This document shows positions 46,313 to 54,887 of a stretch of 64,000 bases of DNA, in pieces (position 1 is the stretch's first letter; each line of letters opens with the position of its first letter). The stretch comes from Streptomyces sp. NBC_01283 (lineage in GTDB: Bacteria; Actinomycetota; Actinomycetes; Streptomycetales; Streptomycetaceae): positions 4,619,501 through 4,683,500 of the forward strand of contig NZ_CP108430.1 in NCBI RefSeq assembly GCF_041435335.1. The letters are read 5' to 3'. A program made the translations under genes and the position numbers. The notes under the pieces were generated by a model. That model saw nothing but the letters and a program-made list of their open reading frames with translations. It was not told where the DNA came from and searched no databases.

Positions 46313-47754
46313 TGCCGAACGCCAATGAAGAAAATCCCAGCGCACTGAGCCAGGTGCAGCGCCGCGCGGTCAGCGAACTGCTGCGGGTGTCCCCTGTCGC
46401 GGACGACCTTGCCCGCCGTTTCCAGGAGGCCGGGTTCTCCCTCGCCCTGGTCGGTGGGTCGGTCAGAGACGCGCTCCTTGGCCGGCTCGGCAATGACCTG
46501 GACTTCACGACCGATGCCCGTCCCGAGGACGTACTGAAGATCGTCAGGCCGTGGGCGGACTCGGTGTGGGAGGTCGGGATCGCCTTCGGCACGGTCGGGA
46601 GCCAGAAGGACGGCTATCAGATCGAAGTCACGACATATCGGTCCGAGGCGTACGACAGGACCTCGCGCAAGCCCGAGGTGTCGTACGGCGACTCCATCGA
46701 GGAAGACCTCGTACGCCGTGACTTCACCGTCAACGCGATGGCTGTCGCTCTCCCGGAGAAGGAGTTCGTCGACCCGCACGGAGGGCTCGAGGACCTCGCG
46801 GAGCGCGTCCTGCGTACCCCTGGCGCCCCGGAGGACTCCTTCTCCGACGACCCGCTGCGGATGATGCGGGCCGCGCGGTTCGCCGCGCAGCTGGACTTCG
46901 AGGTGGCTCCGGAGGTCGTCGCCGCGATGAAGTCGATGGCCGAGCGCATCGACATCGTCTCCGCGGAGCGTGTCCGTGACGAACTGAACAAGCTGATCCT
47001 CTCGCCGCACCCGGCGAAGGGACTGGCTCTACTTGTCGACACAGGCATCGCCGACCGGGTGCTGCCCGAGCTTCCGGCGCTGCGTCTGGAACGTGACGAG
47101 CACCACCGCCACAAGGACGTCTACGACCACACGCTGATCGTTCTTGAGCAGGCGATGGCGCTGGAGGAGGACGGCCCTGACCTGACGCTGCGGCTCGCGG
47201 CGCTCCTTCACGACATCGGGAAGCCGCGGACGCGCCGCTTCGAGGACGACGGCCGGGTCTCCTTCCACCACCACGAGGTGGTGGGCGCCAAGATGACCAA
47301 GAAGCGCATGGTGGAGCTCAAGTACTCGAACGAGCTCGTGAAGGACGTCTCGCGCCTGGTGGAGCTGCACCTGCGCTTCCACGGCTACGGGACGGGCGAG
47401 TGGACGGACTCGGCCGTACGCCGCTACGTGCGCGACGCGGGCCCGCTCCTCAGTCGGTTGCACAAGCTGACCCGGTCCGACTGCACGACGCGCAACAAGC
47501 GCAAGGCGAATGCGCTGTCGCGTGCGTATGACGGTCTTGAGGAGCGCATCGAGCGGCTTCAGGAGCAGGAGGAGCTGGACTCGATCCGCCCCGACCTGGA
47601 CGGGAACGAGATCATGGAGATCCTGGACGTGCGGCCGGGCCCGGTGATCGGCCAGGCCTACAAGTTCCTGCTCGAGCTGCGGTTGGAGAACGGGCCGATG
47701 GAGCGGGACGCGGCGATCGCGGCGCTCAAGGAGTGGTGGGCCGCGCAGGAGTGA
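46312..47754 (+). CDS. CCA tRNA nucleotidyltransferase
   Basis: 480 aa from GTG 46312. Class II nucleotidyltransferase head: LVGGSVRDALLGRLGNDLDF (about residues 44-63), RRDFTVNAMA, and the R-x-x-RAARFAAQL neck. A C-terminal HD domain (LRLAALLHDIGKPRTRRF, about 294-311, and HHHEVVGAKM) adds phosphohydrolase-like residues. It adds or repairs the 3' CCA of tRNAs, which most Streptomyces tRNA genes, such as tRNA-Ala here, do not encode. Long called pcnA at this locus, but CCA addition is the more likely activity. Confidence 0.94.
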   Translation: MPNANEENPSALSQVQRRAVSELLRVSPVADDLARRFQEAGFSLALVGGSVRDALLGRLGNDLDFTTDARPEDVLKIVRPWADSVWEVGIAFGTVGSQKDGYQIEVTTYRSEAYDRTSRKPEVSYGDSIEEDLVRRDFTVNAMAVALPEKEFVDPHGGLEDLAERVLRTPGAPEDSFSDDPLRMMRAARFAAQLDFEVAPEVVAAMKSMAERIDIVSAERVRDELNKLILSPHPAKGLALLVDTGIADRVLPELPALRLERDEHHRHKDVYDHTLIVLEQAMALEEDGPDLTLRLAALLHDIGKPRTRRFEDDGRVSFHHHEVVGAKMTKKRMVELKYSNELVKDVSRLVELHLRFHGYGTGEWTDSAVRRYVRDAGPLLSRLHKLTRSDCTTRNKRKANALSRAYDGLEERIERLQEQEELDSIRPDLDGNEIMEILDVRPGPVIGQAYKFLLELRLENGPMERDAAIAALKEWWAAQE

Positions 47755-47759
47755 GCTGA

Positions 47760-47799
47760 GGCGCCGAGCGATGTTTCACGTGAAACATCGCTCGGCGCC
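47760..47799. other. parS: parS site 6 in a perfect 40-bp palindrome
   Basis: parS at 47773-47786 is extended by GGCGCCGAGCGAT on each side into a perfect 40-bp palindrome. It starts 6 bp past the pcnA stop, so it can act as terminator and parS at once. Confidence 0.93.
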
Positions 47800-47815
47800 G
47801 GACAGGCGAAGACAT

Positions 47816-47855
47816 GCGAAGGGGCACTGTTTCACGTGAAACAGTGCCCCTTCGC
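47816..47855. other. parS: parS site 7 in a perfect 40-bp palindrome
   Basis: parS at 47829-47842, extended by GCGAAGGGGCACT on each side to a perfect 40-bp palindrome. It precedes the stop of the convergent LppU-like gene by 7 bp. Centres of the two palindromes are 56 bp apart. Confidence 0.93.
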
Positions 47856-47862
47856 GTACGTC

Positions 47863-48342
47863 TTACTTGGCGCTCTTCAGGCAGAGCACCACGTCGTGGC
47901 TGCCACCGGTCTGGTAGTAGGAGACCTCGGTCCCCTTGACCGTTTCGCACTTGCTGACGCTGCTCGTGCCGTCGAACTTCTCGATGACCTTGAACTCGGC
48001 GTCGCTCGAAGAGCAGTCGGTGTTCTTCAGGTCCGGCTGCGACTGCGAGCCCTTGTTGTGCAGGCAGTCGCCGACAGCGGTGGTCTCAGCGTCGCTCTTG
48101 CCCAGCTGCCACTTGACGACAGCTATGACGATGCCGATGACGATGACGGCACCGATGCGCAGGACCAGCTTGCTGACCTTCCGTCCGCCACTCGGAGCGG
48201 CCGGAGGAGGAATCGGCGCTCCCTGGTTGTACGGCGGGTAGGGCTGCTGCGGAACGCCGGGCTGGCCGGGCTGTCCCGGCTGGCCGGGGTACGGCTGCGT
48301 GCCCTGGCCGTACGGATTCTGGCCCTGGGGCGGAGTAGTCAC
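47863..48342 (-). CDS. LppU/SCO3897-family membrane protein
   Basis: 159 aa from GTG 48342. The N-terminus is Gln/Pro/Gly/Tyr-rich with PGQPGQPGQPG repeats; one membrane helix (LVLRIGAVIVIGIVIAVVKW, about 59-78) is followed by an extracellular domain with four Cys (GDCLHNKG, NTDCSSSD, SKCETVKG, VLCLKS), likely two disulfides. The family occurs at this position in Streptomyces and resembles mycobacterial LppU. Function unknown. Confidence 0.85.
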   Translation of the reverse strand: MTTPPQGQNPYGQGTQPYPGQPGQPGQPGVPQQPYPPYNQGAPIPPPAAPSGGRKVSKLVLRIGAVIVIGIVIAVVKWQLGKSDAETTAVGDCLHNKGSQSQPDLKNTDCSSSDAEFKVIEKFDGTSSVSKCETVKGTEVSYYQTGGSHDVVLCLKSAK

Positions 48343-48456
48343 TTTGGGGGTCCCCCTCGAACGGAAGCGCGATGGCGCGGATACGACGTCCGTAAGTTAT
48401 AGGGAGGCAGTGACATCCCTGAAGCCCAGAGGTGCTCTGTGTCACTGATGTAACAC

Positions 48457-49713
48457 TTACTGCGCGTCAAACTTGGCCATAGCGGCAGCAATCGCCGCGT
48501 AGATAACGGCCACCGTGACCACCAGTGGCACCGATCGGCCGTCGGGCGGCAGCATCAGCGCCGCTACTCCCGCCGCACCGACGAAAGCGACGTTGAACAA
48601 GACGTCGTAGACCGAGAAGATCCGGCCACGGAAGCGGTCGTCCACCGCCGACTGCACCACCGTGTCCGTAGCGATCTTCGCTCCCTGCGTCGTCAGACCC
48701 AGCAGGAACGCGGCGACGAGCAGCGGGGCAGGGGTGAAGGGGAGAGCGAGCGCCGGTTCCAGGACCGCGGCGGCGCCCGCGCAGACGACGATCCAGCCGC
48801 CGGCCGTCAGCTGGCTCACCGCCCAGGGCGTCACCACGGCCGCAGCGAAGAAGCCCGCTCCCGAGACCCCCACGGCCAGCCCGAGCAGGGCGAGCCCGTC
48901 GGACTCCGACGACGACCAGGCATACCGGCAGAGCATCAGGACCATGACTGACAGGGCGCCGTAGCAGAACCGCATGAGCGTCATCGCCAGTAGCGCGCGG
49001 GCGGCGGGGCGGCGCTGTGACAGGTGCCGCACCCCGGCCATCAGGTCCCGGGCCGTACCGGAGAGCGCCGCGACGAGGCGCGGCTGCACCACCTCCGGGT
49101 CCGGTCCGAGGAGCTCACGCGCCATCCGCAGCGAGGCGAGCGCCGCGCAGAGGTACAGGGTGGCCCCGAGCAGCACGACCACCGCATCCGAGTCGGAACC
49201 CACCAGGCGCACGGCGAACGCGAGCCCGCCGCCCACGGTGGCGGCCAGCGTCCCCGCGGTCGGCGAGAGGGAGTTGGCCATCACCAGGCGCTCGGCATCG
49301 ACCACGCGCGGCAGCGCCGCGGAGAGACCGGCGAGGACGAAGCGGTTGACGGCCGTGACGCAGAGCGCGGAGGCGTAGAAGAGCCAGTCCGGCACGCCGC
49401 CCAGGATCAGCAGCGCGGTCACCGAGGCAAGAGAGGCCCGCAGCAGATTGCCGTACAGAAAAACCTGACGGCGTGGCCAGCGGTCGAGGAGGACGCCGGC
49501 GAAGGGGCCGATCAGGGAGTACGGCAGGAGCAGCACCGCCATCGCGGAGGCGATCGCGCCCGCGGAGGCCTGCTTCTCCGGTGAGAAGACGACATACGTG
49601 GCGAGGGCCACCTGATAGACGCCGTCCGCGCCCTGGGAGATCAGCCGCACGGCGAGCAGGCGCCGGAAATCCCGCAGGCGCAGCAGTACGCGCAGGTCAC
49701 CGACGACAGCCAT
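48457..49713 (-). CDS. MFS transporter
   Basis: 418 aa from ATG 49713 (GAGGCTGGGG upstream). Twelve membrane helices are readable; the A-motif-like loop GVLLDRWPRRQVFLYGNLLR between helices 2 and 3 is present, with DDRFRGRIFSVYDVLFNVAF in the second half. The closest general type is the MFS_3/enterobactin-exporter like group. The substrate cannot be told. It is conserved between LppU-like and ino1 genes. Confidence 0.87.
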   Translation of the reverse strand: MAVVGDLRVLLRLRDFRRLLAVRLISQGADGVYQVALATYVVFSPEKQASAGAIASAMAVLLLPYSLIGPFAGVLLDRWPRRQVFLYGNLLRASLASVTALLILGGVPDWLFYASALCVTAVNRFVLAGLSAALPRVVDAERLVMANSLSPTAGTLAATVGGGLAFAVRLVGSDSDAVVVLLGATLYLCAALASLRMARELLGPDPEVVQPRLVAALSGTARDLMAGVRHLSQRRPAARALLAMTLMRFCYGALSVMVLMLCRYAWSSSESDGLALLGLAVGVSGAGFFAAAVVTPWAVSQLTAGGWIVVCAGAAAVLEPALALPFTPAPLLVAAFLLGLTTQGAKIATDTVVQSAVDDRFRGRIFSVYDVLFNVAFVGAAGVAALMLPPDGRSVPLVVTVAVIYAAIAAAMAKFDAQ

Positions 49714-49735
49714 GATCCCCAGCCTCACATACGAG

Positions 49736-49768
49736 GAGGGTCCCCGGGCGGAATACCCGGGGACCCTC
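49736..49768 (-). terminator. Hairpin after the inositol-phosphate synthase gene
   Basis: GAGGGTCCCCGGG (49736-49748) pairs with CCCGGGGACCCTC (49756-49768), 7-nt loop. It lies between ino1 and the MFS start. Confidence 0.75.
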
Positions 49769-49791
49769 AACAGCTGTTCAAGGGACGAGCT

Positions 49792-50874
49792 TTAGCGCTC
49801 GACCTCGCCCTTGATGAACTTCTCGACGTTGTCGTACGCCTCGTCGTCGAAGTACTGCACCGGCGGGGACTTCATGAAGTACGAGGACGCGGAGAGGATC
49901 GGGCCGCCGATGCCACGGTCCTTGGCGATCTTCGCGGCGCGCAGGGCGTCGATGATGACACCGGCCGAGTTCGGGGAGTCCCACACCTCGAGCTTGTACT
50001 CCAGGTTCAGCGGGACGTCGCCGAAGGCGCGGCCCTCAAGGCGGACGTACGCCCACTTGCGGTCGTCGAGCCACGCGACGTAGTCCGACGGGCCGATGTG
50101 GACGTTGTCCTCGCCCAGCTCGCGGTCGCGGATCTGCGAGGTGACGGCCTGCGTCTTCGAGATCTTCTTCGACTCGAGGCGGTCCCGCTCGAGCATGTTC
50201 TTGAAGTCCATGTTGCCGCCGACGTTGAGCTGCATCGTGCGCTCAAGGCGGACACCGCGGTCCTCGAACAGCTTCGCCATCACGCGGTGCGTGATGGTGG
50301 CGCCGACCTGCGACTTGATGTCGTCGCCGACGATCGGGACGCCTGCCTCGGTGAACTTGTCGGCCCACTCCTTGGTGCCGGCGATGAAGACCGGGAGGGC
50401 GTTGACGAACGCGACCTTGGCGTCGATGGCGCACTGCGCGTAGAACTTCGCGGCGACCTCGGAACCCACGGGCAGGTAGCAGACGAGGACGTCGACCTGC
50501 TTGTCCTTGAGGACCTGGACGACGTCGACGGGGGCCTCGGCGGACTCCTCGATCGTCTCGCGGTAGTACTTGCCCAGACCGTCGTGTGTGTGGCCGCGCT
50601 GGACGGTGACGCCCTTGTTCGGGACGTCGCAGATCTTGATGGTGTTGTTCTCGCTGGCGCCGATGGCGTCGGAGAGGTCGAGCCCGACCTTCTTGGCGTC
50701 CACGTCGAAGGCGGCGACGAACTCGACATCGCCGACGTGGTACCCGCCGAACTGGACGTGCATCAGGCCCGGGACCTTGGCGTCCGGGTCTGCGTCCTTG
50801 TAGTACTCGACGCCCTGGACCAGCGAGGCGGCGCAGTTGCCCACGCCGACGATGGCTACGCGAACCGAACCCAT
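49792..50874 (-). CDS. ino1: Myo-inositol-1-phosphate synthase
   Basis: 360 aa from ATG 50874 (GGGAG upstream). It converts glucose 6-phosphate into inositol 1-phosphate with bound NAD. Rossmann opening [18 protein letters not shown]; conserved [20 protein letters not shown] and [10 protein letters not shown]; length standard for the actinobacterial form. Inositol phosphate feeds mycothiol and phosphatidylinositol synthesis. It is 59 bp downstream of a PadR regulator gene and probably in one operon with it. Confidence 0.95.
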   Translation of the reverse strand: MGSVRVAIVGVGNCAASLVQGVEYYKDADPDAKVPGLMHVQFGGYHVGDVEFVAAFDVDAKKVGLDLSDAIGASENNTIKICDVPNKGVTVQRGHTHDGLGKYYRETIEESAEAPVDVVQVLKDKQVDVLVCYLPVGSEVAAKFYAQCAIDAKVAFVNALPVFIAGTKEWADKFTEAGVPIVGDDIKSQVGATITHRVMAKLFEDRGVRLERTMQLNVGGNMDFKNMLERDRLESKKISKTQAVTSQIRDRELGEDNVHIGPSDYVAWLDDRKWAYVRLEGRAFGDVPLNLEYKLEVWDSPNSAGVIIDALRAAKIAKDRGIGGPILSASSYFMKSPPVQYFDDEAYDNVEKFIKGEVER

Positions 50875-50933
50875 TCCGGTTGCTCCCTGTGTGATCTGTG
50901 TATTCCGGATGAGACCCTGCGGACCGCGGGGCC

Positions 50934-51620
50934 TCACTTGGCGGTGTCATCGGACGGATCCGGCGGCGGGTTGTCGTCCCGCCGCCGGGGCAGGCCGCCC
51001 GACTCCCCAGATGTGCTGTCGTGCTGAGCGGAGCCGTCCGGGGCGGGCCGTTGCTGGCCCCGCCCCGCGCGCTCGCTCTCGATGAGCTCGTTCAGCCAGC
51101 GCACTTCGCGCTCCACGGACTCCATTCCGTGCCGCTGCAGCTCAAGCGTGTAATCGTCCAGGCGCTCCCGGGTACGGGCCAGGGAGGCGCGCATCTTCTC
51201 CAGACGCTCCTCGAGGCGGCTGCGACGCCCCTCGAGCACCCGCATGCGTACGTCCCGCGAGGTCTGCCCGAAGAAGGCGAAGCGGGCGGCGAAGTGTTCG
51301 TCCTCGTACGCGTCGGGGCCGGTCTGTGAGAGCAGCTCCTCGAAGTGCTCCTTACCTTCCGCCGTCAGCCGATAGACGATCTTGGCGCGGCGCCCGGAGA
51401 GGGGAGCCGCGAGGGCCTCCTCGGGGGTGCCGCCCGATTCCTCGATCAACCAGCCGTTGGCTACCAGCGTCTTGAGGCACGGGTAGAGCGTCCCGTAGCT
51501 GAAGGCGCGGAACACTCCGAGCGAAGTATTGAGTCGTTTCCGCAGCTCATAGCCGTGCATCGGGGACTCGCGCAGCAGGCCGAGCACGGCGAACTCGAGG
51601 ATGCCGGAGCGTCTGCTCAT
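50934..51620 (-). CDS. PadR-family transcriptional regulator
   Basis: 228 aa from ATG 51620 (GGGAGG 6 nt upstream). PadR winged helix at the N-terminus ([60 protein letters not shown]), then a long coiled C-terminal helix ([19 protein letters not shown]) for dimerisation and a disordered tail. Upstream is a perfect palindrome of PadR type. It likely represses itself and the ino1 gene behind it. Confidence 0.93.
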   Translation of the reverse strand: MSRRSGILEFAVLGLLRESPMHGYELRKRLNTSLGVFRAFSYGTLYPCLKTLVANGWLIEESGGTPEEALAAPLSGRRAKIVYRLTAEGKEHFEELLSQTGPDAYEDEHFAARFAFFGQTSRDVRMRVLEGRRSRLEERLEKMRASLARTRERLDDYTLELQRHGMESVEREVRWLNELIESERAGRGQQRPAPDGSAQHDSTSGESGGLPRRRDDNPPPDPSDDTAK

Positions 51621-51670
51621 CTTCGCCTCCCGTCTGCCAGCGTCTGTCGACACGGTCTTTATGCCGAGCT

Positions 51671-51691
51671 GATGTATCGACTCGATACATC
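51671..51691. promoter_or_regulatory. PadR-type operator
   Basis: GATGTATCGA-C-TCGATACATC, perfect 10-bp arms. It contains the ATGT...ACAT half-site pair typical of PadR regulators and is centred 61 nt upstream of the PadR start. Confidence 0.78.
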
Positions 51692-51833
51692 GAGACGATA
51701 GAACGGCCCGACTGTTGAGACAAGAGGGGAAACGGTGAACGGCGTCACATCACCGATTCGTAGGAAGTAACTTGCCTGATTTGGGGTGAACTTCGGTCCT
51801 AAGAGGGTTTTGACGGTGCGTAGTCTGTGCGCC

Positions 51834-51986
51834 ATGCAGACCGCCGGGAACCAAGTGACGCGTGAGGGCGTCGTTGACCCTGGTGTAGTGCGGGTGAGCG
51901 CGGGGATGGGCGCATCCGTACTTCGGGGGGACCGGAAACCAGCCGCCGTTTCCAGGCGCGGATACCTGCGCCTGCCCGAGGAGTAA
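51834..51986 (+). CDS. Possible 50-aa protein upstream of the PBP gene
   Basis: A 50-codon frame from ATG 51834 (MQTAGNQVTREGVVDPGVVR ... YLRLPEE). Its last codons contain the GAGGAG used as ribosome binding site by the PBP gene 8 bp later, an arrangement that suggests coupling. It has no membrane segment or known motif. A TAGTCT box lies 7 nt before the start. Real but unknown, or a leader peptide; evidence is thin. Confidence 0.35.
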   Translation: MQTAGNQVTREGVVDPGVVRVSAGMGASVLRGDRKPAAVSRRGYLRLPEE

Positions 51987-51993
51987 TCGTTCG

Positions 51994-54744
51994 ATGAGCG
52001 AGCACCGTCGCAAACCGCCGCAGCCGCAGGGCGGCGGACGCGCCGCGGCCAGACGCGGCGTCCAAGGCCCGTCGTCGGGTCGCCGCGCGGCACCGCGTGG
52101 AGCCACTGGATCGCCCAGTTCCTCAACCGGCTCGCATGGAGCGGGGGCCCCTGATGACGGGGACCGTTCTTACGGCGGCCGTGCGGAAGCCCGGCGTGCC
52201 GCGCAGCGGAGTGGCGCTGCCGGCGCGGGCGGAGGCCGCCGCAGAGCGGCCGACGGGGCCGGAGCCGGGCGCGGAGGCGCCGGGGGCGGCGGCCGACGTG
52301 GCGGCGGCGGCCCGAACGGGCCCGGCCGCGGCCGGGGCCGCGGCGGCCATGAGCCCCGCAAGAAGCGGTTCATCGACTACCCGCGTGCGAACAAGGACGG
52401 CCTGCGCCGCTGGGTTCCGTCCTGGCGCCTCGTCACCGGCCTGTTCGTCGGCTTCCTCGGCAGCCTGATGGCGGTCACGGGGATCGCGTACGCCTTGGTC
52501 GAGGTGCCGAAGGTCGACGAAGCGGCCAAGGCGCAGAACAACGTCTATTACTGGGCCAACGGCAAGCAGATGGTCGCCACCGGCGGTGAGACGAACCGCC
52601 AGATCATCGACTTCGACAAGATCCCCAAGGAGATGCGGACCGCCGTCATCTCGGCCGAGAACAAGACGTTCGAGGACGACAAGGGCGTCGACCCCATGGG
52701 CATCACGCGTGCCTTGGTCAACATGGCCAAGGGCGGGGAGACCCAGGGTGGCTCGACCATCACGCAGCAGTACGTGAAGAACGCGCGCCTGGGCGACCAG
52801 TCGCAGACGTTCACGCGTAAGTTCAAAGAGCTCTTCATCTCCATAAAGGTCGGCCGGACCGAGTCCAAAGAGAAGATCATGGCGGGGTATCTCAACACCG
52901 CCTACTACGGCCGCGGGGCCTACGGCATCCAGGCCGCCGCCCGTGCCTACTTCGGCAAGGACGCCGCCGACCTGAACCCCAGCCAGTGCGCGCTCCTGGC
53001 GACGGTCCTCAAGGGCGCCACGTACTACGACCCGGCGGGTTACCCCGAGGTCGACCCTGCCGCCTCGCCGCAGGCCAACCGCGCGCGTGCCACCAAGCGC
53101 TGGAATTGGATCCTCGACGAAGAGGTCAAGGACGGGCACCTGACCGCCGAGGTCCGGAACAAGTACCGGAAGTTCCCGAAGCTGGAGAACCCCCGCTCCA
53201 ACGCTCAGCTGGGTGGGCAGGTGGGTTATCTGGTCGACCTGGCCAAGGCGTATGTGATCAACAACAGCGATGGCCAGATCACGGCCAACGACCTCCAGCG
53301 GGGCGGCTACGAGATCCACACGACCTTCGACAAGTCGAAGGTCAACAAGCTCGAGAAGTCCGTGGAGAAGGTCCGCAAGGCGAAGATCAAGCCCAATCTG
53401 CGCCCGGACAAGGACAAGCACGTTCAATTCGGTGGTGCGTCCGTGAATCCCAAGGACGGGGCGATCGAGGCCATCTACGGCGGTGAGGACGCGACCAAGC
53501 ACTTCACCAACAACGCCGACCAGACCGGTGCGCAGGTTGGCTCGACGTTCAAGCCCTTCGTGTTGGCGGCGGCTTTCAAGGACGGAACGCGCGACAAGAA
53601 CGGGCCGCCGGACCAGGGCGAGGACCGGCGCACGATCGTCAACCCCAAGAGCCTCTACAGCGGCAAGAACGAGCTCAAGATCCAGAACTACGACGGAAGT
53701 ATCTGGACGGACAAGGAAGGCAAGGAGTGGCTCCAGACCAACGACGGTGATCAGGACTACAACCCGCCGACCTATCAGATCGATCTGCGTGAAGCGATGC
53801 GGGAGTCGGTCAACTCGGCCTATGTGCAGCTCGGTATGGACGTCGGTCTGGACAAGGTGAAGGAGGCGGCCATCGCCTCCGGCCTCAAGGAGAACAGTCT
53901 GGCCAGCGCCAACTACCCGTCCTTCTCCCTCGGTACGTCCTCTCCGAGCGCGATCCGCATGGCCGGTGCTTACTCCACCTTCGCGTCCAGCGGTAAGCAG
54001 AACGATCCGTACTCGGTGAAGGAAGTCGAGTACAAGGGCAACACCGTCATGCAGCACAAGTCGCAGACCAAGCGGGCCTTCGACAAGGAGGTGGCCGACA
54101 ACGTCACCGACGTGCTCAGGACCGTCGTCGAGAAGGGCACGGGCACCTCGGCCCAGCTGAGCGGCCGCCAGGTGGCCGGCAAGACCGGTACGACCGACGG
54201 CAACAAGTCCGCCTGGTTCGTGGGATACACCCCGCAGCTGTCGACCGCGATCAGCATGTACCGCCTCGACGACAACGAAGGAAACAAGAAGCGCGAGTTC
54301 CTGGAGATGTTCGGCACGGGCGGCGAGAAGAAGATCCACGGTGCCTCGTTCCCGGCGCAGATCTGGAGGGACTACATGGAGCAGGCCCTGAAGGGCGCGC
54401 CCGTGGAGACGTTCCCGGTGCCGAAGCCAATCGGTTCGGTCGTCGGTGAGACCCCGCCGCCCACCCCGAGCCCGACTCCGTCCAAGACCGAGGAGCCGGA
54501 GAAGTCTCCTTCGCCGAGCCCCTCGGACACCGGGCCCTCACCGAGTCCGTCGGATACCCCTGATCCCGGTGAGTCCTGTGCCGACTGGGACTGGCAGTGC
54601 AACAACAACGGCGGCCAGGCGGACGGTGGCGCCACCGATGGAAGCACCGGCGGGGAGTCGCCACCGGCCACGGAGGAACCGACGGGCGGCGGAGGAAATA
54701 ACGGCAACGGCAACGGCGGGATCTTCGGAGGCCCGTCAGGCTGA
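51994..54744 (+). CDS. Class A penicillin-binding protein (transglycosylase/transpeptidase)
   Basis: 916 aa. The first 130 residues are disordered, Gly/Arg/Ala-rich with GAGGGGRRGGGG runs, then a membrane anchor (LVTGLFVGFLGSLMAVTGIA). The GT51 glycosyltransferase shows SAENKTFEDDKGVD (catalytic Glu) and GGSTITQQYVKN. The transpeptidase has STFK in GSTFKPF, SVN in ESVNSAYVQLG and KTGTTDGNKSAWF. A Pro/Ser/Thr tail ends with two Cys (CADWDWQC) and Gly/Asn repeats outside the cell. It polymerises and cross-links peptidoglycan. The ribosome binding site is GAGGAGTAA, 8 nt upstream. Confidence 0.96.
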   Translation: MSEHRRKPPQPQGGGRAAARRGVQGPSSGRRAAPRGATGSPSSSTGSHGAGAPDDGDRSYGGRAEARRAAQRSGAAGAGGGRRRAADGAGAGRGGAGGGGRRGGGGPNGPGRGRGRGGHEPRKKRFIDYPRANKDGLRRWVPSWRLVTGLFVGFLGSLMAVTGIAYALVEVPKVDEAAKAQNNVYYWANGKQMVATGGETNRQIIDFDKIPKEMRTAVISAENKTFEDDKGVDPMGITRALVNMAKGGETQGGSTITQQYVKNARLGDQSQTFTRKFKELFISIKVGRTESKEKIMAGYLNTAYYGRGAYGIQAAARAYFGKDAADLNPSQCALLATVLKGATYYDPAGYPEVDPAASPQANRARATKRWNWILDEEVKDGHLTAEVRNKYRKFPKLENPRSNAQLGGQVGYLVDLAKAYVINNSDGQITANDLQRGGYEIHTTFDKSKVNKLEKSVEKVRKAKIKPNLRPDKDKHVQFGGASVNPKDGAIEAIYGGEDATKHFTNNADQTGAQVGSTFKPFVLAAAFKDGTRDKNGPPDQGEDRRTIVNPKSLYSGKNELKIQNYDGSIWTDKEGKEWLQTNDGDQDYNPPTYQIDLREAMRESVNSAYVQLGMDVGLDKVKEAAIASGLKENSLASANYPSFSLGTSSPSAIRMAGAYSTFASSGKQNDPYSVKEVEYKGNTVMQHKSQTKRAFDKEVADNVTDVLRTVVEKGTGTSAQLSGRQVAGKTGTTDGNKSAWFVGYTPQLSTAISMYRLDDNEGNKKREFLEMFGTGGEKKIHGASFPAQIWRDYMEQALKGAPVETFPVPKPIGSVVGETPPPTPSPTPSKTEEPEKSPSPSPSDTGPSPSPSDTPDPGESCADWDWQCNNNGGQADGGATDGSTGGESPPATEEPTGGGGNNGNGNGGIFGGPSG

Positions 54745-54763
54745 CCGAGCTCCCCGTGAGTGC

Positions 54764-54796
54764 GTTTCACGTGAAACGCACTGTTTCACGTGAAAC
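54764..54796. other. parS: Twin parS sites 8 and 9
   Basis: Two perfect 14-mers, 54764-54777 and 54783-54796, centres 19 bp apart. The first sits in a 24-bp palindrome (AGTGC...GCACT). They lie just after the PBP stop. Confidence 0.95.
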
Positions 54797-54815
54797 ATGC
54801 GCCGCCGAGCGCTGA

Positions 54816-54852
54816 CGAGGGCCGCCACACCGCACCGGTGTGGCGGCCCTCG
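54816..54852 (+). terminator. Terminator after the PBP gene
   Basis: CGAGGGCCGCCACACCG (54816-54832), loop CAC, CGGTGTGGCGGCCCTCG (54836-54852): a 17-bp perfect stem with no U-run. Confidence 0.8.
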
Positions 54853-54887
54853 CCGCGTTCTCAGGTGCGTACGGCAGGATGTGCGGC

